DNA of 11,502 nucleotides from Hungateiclostridiaceae bacterium UBA1305 (GTDB lineage Bacteria; Bacillota; Clostridia; Acetivibrionales; DTU013). Under the pieces are notes generated by a model that saw only the letters and a program-made list of their open reading frames with translations, was not told the origin of the DNA and did no database searches. Shown here piece after piece: positions 6,389 through 11,502 of this stretch (positions are counted from its first letter, which is position 1; each line of letters begins with the position of its first letter). The stretch spans positions 1 to 11,502 of the forward strand of contig DBTX01000010.1 in assembly GCA_002307275.1 (NCBI GenBank). The letters are read 5' to 3'. The translations under genes were made by a program, and so were the position numbers.

Positions 6389-9300
6389 TTAGTTTACTAT
6401 TAGCTTTATGGCGATGAATGCAAGTTCATAAATTCCTATTGTTCCATCACCATTTATGTCTGCTGCCTTAATTGCGGCCCAATCGGAATCTCCTGAACTT
6501 ATTCCATAATGGGAAGCAACTATTCCAAGGTCGCCAATGTCAATTGCTCCGGAATTGTTTATATCACCGGTAGAAGCTGTAATTTTGAGGGCTTTGAACG
6601 TATCCGCCGCTGCATTTAAGTCTTCTGTTGCCTGCGAAACCTCTGCAGATGATACTCCACTGTTGTCTCTTACCTCTTTTGCAGCATTTATCGCAGTATT
6701 GAGCCTGTCTTTTGTACCCGCCGGATACTGCCCTGCAGAGAGTCCTTCCACCGCTGCGTCATATAAAGCCTGTGCTGCCACCATAGCACTAATCAGTTCC
6801 GTCTTGTCAGCCTCGGCTTCAACAATCCTTGCCGCATCGAACACTGCTATCGCAGCGCTCAGATCGGATACTGCCTGTGTAATCTCAATGTCCGTAGAAT
6901 CCTCATCGTTCAATACACCTGTTGCAGCATCTACTGCGGTTTGCAGCGCCGCTATTGCCGCTGCCGGGTATTGTCCGGGCTCCGTACCCGGTACCGCCGA
7001 GGTTGCCTTGCTCTGGGCTGCCGCAATTTTTTCGGCCAGAAGAGTCTTATCTACAACTGTGATTTCTATATTTGTATTAGCTATTTTGGTAACCGTGCCC
7101 TGAGTGTCGGAAACGTCCGCATTTGTTACGGCAATAACGCCCGGACCTGTTGTTTTGGGGTTGAAGGTAAGATTCAGTACATCCGCATCTCCAGTGATGG
7201 CATTTTCTACTCCGGTACTAGCCATTATGAATCTTATAGCTCCATTCGTGACATCATTTGCTGTCTCAAGGAGTACAGTATCAGCTCTGGCCGACTCTGC
7301 GCCCACAAAATCAAAATGGTTGTTATCATAACTGACGCTAATATCCTGAGCCGAAATATTTTCAACTGCTGCAAGCCCCAAAGCGACATTAAATTGACTG
7401 GTAGAATTAACAAATTCAGGGGCGTTTAAAGTTGCGGAGCTTGAGGAACCTGAGGAATCTAAAGTGAAATTCAAACTGTCGATTCGCAGATCCGGAGCAT
7501 TAAATACAATATAAATGTCATGGCTTCCTGTGATTGAGGTATTATCCAGATCAACCGTAACATCTTCATAACCCAGTTCATTCGCCGTCATTCCAATGCC
7601 GTCTGCGTCCACTGTTACAGAGGACGTAACCGGTACATCAATTGTTGCGATAGGATCGCCGCTTGAAATAGAATCAAGATACAGGGATATCGTTCCTCCG
7701 CTGCTGTTGTTTGTCGCCACCCTGGCAGTAACTTCGTAGGCATTTGTAATATATGCATTCGGTATTGCTGTCCAGGCGCCGTTCTTCTTTGACATTACCG
7801 CGTAGTAGCCGTCCACGATTTTTTGTGCTTTCAGGCTCTGGGCTGTGTGCAGCTTGCTTACTTCTTTGTATACAACATCCTTAGCGGCATAGCTGTGGTC
7901 AAATACATTTATTGTATTGTCGGCCTCAACCTGCTGAACCTGTTCACCGGAAATGTTTATATTTTTCGTGGATTTAATATCCCGTGAAGAAGTGCCGACC
8001 ATCAGGCTGTAAGCGCCCGATTCTACGATATAATCGCCGCGGTTGACATCCCATATGGACATATCCGACGGATCCACTGTCAGTGTTACTGTCTTTTCCT
8101 CACCAGCGCTAAATTTTACTTTTTCAAAGGAAACCAGCTTTTTATTTGGAGCCGCATCGCCATATGCGGAATTTACTTTTTTGTAATACAATTGTACAAC
8201 TTCATCCGTCGCCACCGCACCTTTGTTCTTCACATCCACGGAAACCGTGAAGGGCTGTGAATCACCAGCTGCCGCCGGTACTGTGAAATTGCTGTATTCA
8301 AACTGGGAATAACTCAAACCGTAACCGAATGGATAAGTTACATTCGTATCATTGCAGTACATGTAGGTCAGTCCCAGATCATAGGCATTAGCGTTGGTCA
8401 TGTCCTTTTTAAATCTGGGATCAATATTACTCAGCGTATTTGTATTTCCATCCGGAATGGAATATTTGCTGATATCGGGAAGTATGCTGTCAGATTTGTA
8501 CCAGCTCTCAACCAAACGACCCGTAGGCGCATAATCGCCATACAGCACGTCCGCCAAAGCCTGACCGTCGTACTGTCCCGCATAGGGCTGGTAGAGGATC
8601 GCATCAACATTTGAATCATTCTGGATTTCCTCCATTACAAATGGTGCGCTGGCCTTCAGCACAACCACCGTCTTTTTGCCTTGAGCTTTATATGCCGCAG
8701 CTGCGCTGTGGACAAGCGCATAATCGTTGTCGCTCAGGAGCAGGGTGGAACGGTCGGCGCCTTCGCCCGCACAGTTCGTTGGAGGCGTTCCTATGAAAAT
8801 CATGGCGTAATCTTTTGAGTTGACCTGCGCATTAATTTCTGTTTCCGCGCTTCTTTGTGTTTCAAAGGTGAACTTCTGTGTTGATGTCGGCGTATTGTTT
8901 GCACTGGTTTTCGCCGCCGCGTTTACAAGTTTGCCAGTGCCGTCAATATCTACAAAGATACCGCTTGTCCAGTAGGTTGTCTCGGCACTGAAAGAGCTGC
9001 CTACAAAAGTAATCGTACCGTCGTTGTTTACATTAAAGCGTAATCTTGCCGGCAGGGTACTTTTTGTCGCCGTCATGGAGCTCCAGTCAGCCGAAGTGAG
9101 GTTTACCGCAACTGGCCGGGTAGAGAGCGCGGTACTAATAGTATTAGCCACATACAGCCACTCTCCGGTGGAGACTGATTTGATGCTGTATGCGCCTTGT
9201 CCCCAATTATACACATCAAAAAGCTGGGCATCGGTAAAATTGATTGCGCCGCTTTGAATTCCACCTTCACGATAAGGATAATAGCCTTCTCCGTCTATAG

Positions 9301-10996
9301 TATCCGGATTAAAACTGGCAGTAATTGTAGCAGTAGTTCCTGTTCCCGACACTGTCAGATACATGCCATTATCGGCCTTAATCGCCACTCTCGGCACTCC
9401 GGAGGAATAAGACACTTTTGACGTTCTGTCAGCTGCATCATACCTTTGCAATATGGCATACAACGGAGTTTGCCCGCTTCCTGTCAAAGTAGGCGTTGTA
9501 CTTATGGCTTTGGATGTTTTAAAGCGGGCGTCACCCTGTACACCTGCAATGGCAACAGAGGAACCGGCCGGTATGGGAAGTGCGGAATTGTCATTTTTTA
9601 AAAGAACACAGGATTCACGGGCTGCCTGCAACGCAACCGACTGGTGCTCCGTATTGGTATAATCGGATAAGGTCCCGCTATTTGCCTGTATATAATCCTT
9701 AAATTGATCATTATACGGATTGAATTTGGAAAAACCGTTTTCGTCGATTTCATCAAACAATCCGGCACGGACCATTTGAGTGAGAAGAGGTTTTGCCGAC
9801 CTGCGCACATCTGCTTCTGTAATGCCGTAAGCTCCTGACTTAACCAGATTATAGAGCGCCATAACGTCTGTCTTGTCAGTACCTGACGCTCGTACGGATT
9901 CGACATTTGCCAGTGACATAAGCGCAAGCGCATGGGCACGGTCAGGCACATATTGGGTATCATAGCCATTGCCGAATTCATTAGCGGTATACAGGTGGTT
10001 TTCCGCATTAAAGTCGGGTGATGAGTAATATCCGTATTTCGCTATACTGTTTAAGAGAATGTTATAGGGAGAAATCTCATTAGCGATCCCGTTTGTCCGA
10101 CCAAAGGAGGTCATTCCCCCGGCAAGAGCGCCATTCTTCAAAGGCTTTATAATACTCTGAATACCATATTCAAAGATGCTTCGCGCACTTTGGTAAAAAT
10201 CACCGGAGGCACGGAACCATTCCGCCGCATAATTGGAAGGATGCTTTGTAGCTATAACGCCACGTGTATAAAAACCGTTTTTGGGATCGTCCGGGTCCGA
10301 TGTCTCTCCGATGAAACCTTTAGCTGTGTCGTCTATCATGCTTGCAGCCAGGATGGGATCTTCTCCGTATGATTCATCAAGACGCCCTGAAAGCGGATTG
10401 ACACGCAGATCCGAAATGGCAGTGAATGCAATCGTTTTGGGTTTCAGATAACTGCCGCTGCCGCTATAATCCTTGCCATTATGATTGTTTCTGTCAACGC
10501 TCCATTTGCCGATGAGGTTGCTCATTTTTTCGTCGCCCATAGCATCGCCGATTTTTTTCATAAGCTCTTTGTCCCAGCTTTGCCCCTGGCCAATTCCTAC
10601 GGGAAATTCAGTAGCGGTACCAGAGGAGGCTTCGCCGATTCCCATATCGTTGTCGGCAGCCGACAATCCGCCCGGAAGTATCCATCCTTTTCTTCCGTCG
10701 TCTTCATTCTGGAGTTGATATGAATCACGGAGTCCTGTCGCATAAAGACATGCGCCTTCCAGACCGACCCAGTCCAGATAGGTGTCAATATATACGTCCA
10801 AATGATCCGGATTTCCGTCAAACAGAGGCATGCCTTCCTGGTAATAGTTGCCTGCCGCCAGCGTATTGAAGGTAATCTCCGTTTCTCCCGCAGATACAAT
10901 AAGTGGAATTGCAGCACTTAAGCAGCTAAAAAATAAAACAACGCTTAAGAAAATGGATAAATTCCTGCTCACTTTTTTCATACATTTTAACATCAT
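6389..10996 (-). CDS. Secreted glycoside hydrolase family 3 enzyme with CBM6-like, cohesin, FIVAR x2 and dockerin domains
   Basis: A 1535-residue protein. Signal peptide about 1-36 (cleavage near VSA). GH3 N-terminal barrel about 45-420: FPVGIGQGQSWDKELMKKIG, SDLRVNPLSGRLDESYGEDP and GVIATKHPSNY. GH3 C-terminal domain about 450-895: AARESCVLLKNDNSALPI, then GEGADRSTLLLSD (742-754, a motif that carries the acid/base Glu in several GH3 enzymes) and PFGYGLSYSQF. A beta-trefoil, fascin-like domain (about 537-712) splits the C-terminal domain. Then: an Fn3-like domain (about 915-1005), a CBM6-like region (about 1020-1180), a cohesin (about 1186-1314), two FIVAR repeats (about 1318-1390 and 1396-1470) and a dockerin (about 1476-1532). 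AAGGAGAGG lies 4 nt before ATG 10996; an in-frame ATG at codon 6 also fits the signal peptide. First gene of the operon. GH3 enzymes hydrolyse terminal beta-linked sugars; the exact substrate is not readable. The usual SDW nucleophile motif is absent (best candidate D328 in SSPDF). Confidence 0.94.
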   Translation of the reverse strand: MMLKCMKKVSRNLSIFLSVVLFFSCLSAAIPLIVSAGETEITFNTLAAGNYYQEGMPLFDGNPDHLDVYIDTYLDWVGLEGACLYATGLRDSYQLQNEDDGRKGWILPGGLSAADNDMGIGEASSGTATEFPVGIGQGQSWDKELMKKIGDAMGDEKMSNLIGKWSVDRNNHNGKDYSGSGSYLKPKTIAFTAISDLRVNPLSGRLDESYGEDPILAASMIDDTAKGFIGETSDPDDPKNGFYTRGVIATKHPSNYAAEWFRASGDFYQSARSIFEYGIQSIIKPLKNGALAGGMTSFGRTNGIANEISPYNILLNSIAKYGYYSSPDFNAENHLYTANEFGNGYDTQYVPDRAHALALMSLANVESVRASGTDKTDVMALYNLVKSGAYGITEADVRRSAKPLLTQMVRAGLFDEIDENGFSKFNPYNDQFKDYIQANSGTLSDYTNTEHQSVALQAARESCVLLKNDNSALPIPAGSSVAIAGVQGDARFKTSKAISTTPTLTGSGQTPLYAILQRYDAADRTSKVSYSSGVPRVAIKADNGMYLTVSGTGTTATITASFNPDTIDGEGYYPYREGGIQSGAINFTDAQLFDVYNWGQGAYSIKSVSTGEWLYVANTISTALSTRPVAVNLTSADWSSMTATKSTLPARLRFNVNNDGTITFVGSSFSAETTYWTSGIFVDIDGTGKLVNAAAKTSANNTPTSTQKFTFETQRSAETEINAQVNSKDYAMIFIGTPPTNCAGEGADRSTLLLSDNDYALVHSAAAAYKAQGKKTVVVLKASAPFVMEEIQNDSNVDAILYQPYAGQYDGQALADVLYGDYAPTGRLVESWYKSDSILPDISKYSIPDGNTNTLSNIDPRFKKDMTNANAYDLGLTYMYCNDTNVTYPFGYGLSYSQFEYSNFTVPAAAGDSQPFTVSVDVKNKGAVATDEVVQLYYKKVNSAYGDAAPNKKLVSFEKVKFSAGEEKTVTLTVDPSDMSIWDVNRGDYIVESGAYSLMVGTSSRDIKSTKNINISGEQVQQVEADNTINVFDHSYAAKDVVYKEVSKLHTAQSLKAQKIVDGYYAVMSKKNGAWTAIPNAYITNAYEVTARVATNNSSGGTISLYLDSISSGDPIATIDVPVTSSVTVDADGIGMTANELGYEDVTVDLDNTSITGSHDIYIVFNAPDLRIDSLNFTLDSSGSSSSATLNAPEFVNSTSQFNVALGLAAVENISAQDISVSYDNNHFDFVGAESARADTVLLETANDVTNGAIRFIMASTGVENAITGDADVLNLTFNPKTTGPGVIAVTNADVSDTQGTVTKIANTNIEITVVDKTLLAEKIAAAQSKATSAVPGTEPGQYPAAAIAALQTAVDAATGVLNDEDSTDIEITQAVSDLSAAIAVFDAARIVEAEADKTELISAMVAAQALYDAAVEGLSAGQYPAGTKDRLNTAINAAKEVRDNSGVSSAEVSQATEDLNAAADTFKALKITASTGDINNSGAIDIGDLGIVASHYGISSGDSDWAAIKAADINGDGTIGIYELAFIAIKLIVN

Positions 10997-11028
10997 TATA
11001 CCTCTCCTTTATATAGAATTCATTCTAT
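10997..11028 (-). promoter_or_regulatory. Ribosome binding site and adjacent inverted repeat of the GH3 operon
   Basis: On the minus strand AAGGAGAGG (plus 11001-11009) is a strong Shine-Dalgarno sequence ahead of tandem ATG codons at 10996 and 10993. Directly upstream is a 7-bp perfect inverted repeat with a 2-nt centre, ATAGAAT/ATTCTAT (11013-11019 and 11022-11028). It could be an operator or a small leader hairpin that affects access to the ribosome site. The ribosome site is clear; the role of the repeat is unknown. Confidence 0.6.
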
Positions 11029-11450
11029 TAGTTGGACCTTTTACGCCTTCCTTTCTTAAAAATTCGATACATTAAGTAAAGCTTTATAGTATAAATTTTA
11101 CAAAGCCTTACATATACCCATCATTTACCTGCGTAATTTTCCGGCATTCCACAAGGATAATGCATGAAAACTAAAGTGATTATGAAATTGGAATCTGGAA
11201 CTTCATATTATCCTTGGTTGATCCTCGGATATGTTAATTTATCTCAATTTATAATTATTTCATAGTTTGAGAATGATTTAATAAAAACATTCTAACATCA
11301 CACGGAAAGAAAAATAATGTAACTATTTTTACATTTTAATAGATATCTTTACTACTTTTTCAGGCTCTCATCCGCCTGGTAATACAGTAACCCATAATCC
11401 CTGCTTTAATTTATAAACGGATTCCGGTCAACCGCAAATATGGTTTTATT
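11029..11450. other. AT-rich intergenic region upstream of the GH3 operon
   Basis: I see no gene in this stretch. It should contain the operon promoter: a TATACT hexamer on the minus strand (plus AGTATA, about 11088-11093) is a possible -10 box, but no good -35 lies 17 nt away. A larger inverted repeat is listed separately. A small stem AATGTAA/TTACATT (11316-11322 and 11329-11335), followed on the minus strand by ATTTTTCTTTCC, could be a weak terminator for a gene entering from the right. I found no typical tRNA, riboswitch or CRISPR structure. Confidence 0.4.
11152..11216. repeat. 15-bp inverted repeat upstream of the GH3 operon
   Basis: CAAGGATAAT (11152-11161) pairs with ATTATCCTTG (11207-11216). 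After a 2-nt bulge, ATGAA (11164-11168) pairs with TTCAT (11202-11206), leaving a loop of about 33 nt. It has no U tract on either side. It could be a regulator site, a leader hairpin if transcription starts further upstream, or a remnant of a small mobile repeat. Confidence 0.5.
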
Positions 11451-11501
11451 CTAATAAGAGGATTCCGCAATATTCATCGTCTGGTAAGCGAGCCCGTCGC
11501 C
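11451..11501 (-). CDS. Possible C-terminal end of a gene continuing beyond the right edge
   Basis: On the minus strand the frame from 11501 is open for 16 codons (GDGLAYQTMNIAESSY) to a TAG at 11451-11453. Local base composition is more GC-rich here than in the AT-rich DNA to the left, and a weak terminator-like stem lies about 115 bp beyond the stop. That fits the last codons of a neighbouring gene, but the piece is too short to assign or to be sure it is coding. Confidence 0.25.
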   Translation of the reverse strand, partial: GDGLAYQTMNIAESSY

Positions 11502-11502
11502 G

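Noticed and set aside
6537..7103. A 188-codon plus-strand open frame rich in Ala and Ser
   Set aside because: It is the reverse reading of the FIVAR and dockerin coding region of the GH3 gene, where Ala-rich helical codons leave the opposite frame open by composition.
9598..10008. A 136-codon minus-strand open frame
   Set aside because: It is an out-of-frame reading inside the GH3 catalytic domain without a ribosome site or domain features.
11029..11450. A SigI-type cellulosome promoter upstream of the operon
   Set aside because: A CGAA is present on the minus strand near 11063-11066, but I found no matching upstream element at suitable spacing, so it is not supported.

Overview
The window looks like accessory, envelope-facing DNA from a low-to-mid GC Gram-positive anaerobe, most likely Bacillota (Clostridia or a Paenibacillus-like lineage). 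The evidence is the domain vocabulary: SLH surface anchors, type I cohesins and dockerins, FIVAR repeats, a LysM-G5-M23 peptidase, AGGAG-type ribosome binding sites and Gram-positive signal peptides. I cannot name a species.

The right two thirds (3511..10996) is an intact three-gene minus-strand operon. Its order of transcription is: (1) a 1535-residue secreted glycoside hydrolase family 3 enzyme ending in CBM6-like, cohesin, two FIVAR and dockerin domains; (2) a non-catalytic secreted protein of about 380 residues with an Ig-like, a cohesin, a FIVAR and a dockerin domain; (3) a 553-residue secreted protein with an N-terminal cohesin and three C-terminal SLH repeats. Gaps are 60 and 13 nt. 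The first gap holds a GC-rich hairpin, and a strong hairpin 15 nt after the last stop closes the unit. Read together, this is a compact, self-contained, cellulosome-like surface assembly. The enzyme and adaptor each carry both halves of the cohesin-dockerin pair, so they could chain, and the SLH protein could hold the chain on the cell wall. The domains are visible in the sequence; the assembly is inference.

The left third (1..3500) is decaying. An IS91-type transposase (5' end outside the window) runs into the 3' end of a minus-strand LysM-G5-M23 peptidase gene that has also suffered two single-base frameshifts. Upstream of that peptidase lies the remnant of a sensor histidine kinase, with its N-terminus lost, one frameshift and one in-frame stop. 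Its break point is next to a roughly 100-bp palindromic, MITE-like structure (3082..3183). The 7.4 kb of neighbouring operon ORFs is free of such lesions, which argues for real gene decay rather than poor sequence.

The right edge (10997..11502) is an AT-rich intergenic region that should carry the operon promoter, several inverted repeats and possibly the last codons of a further minus-strand gene.
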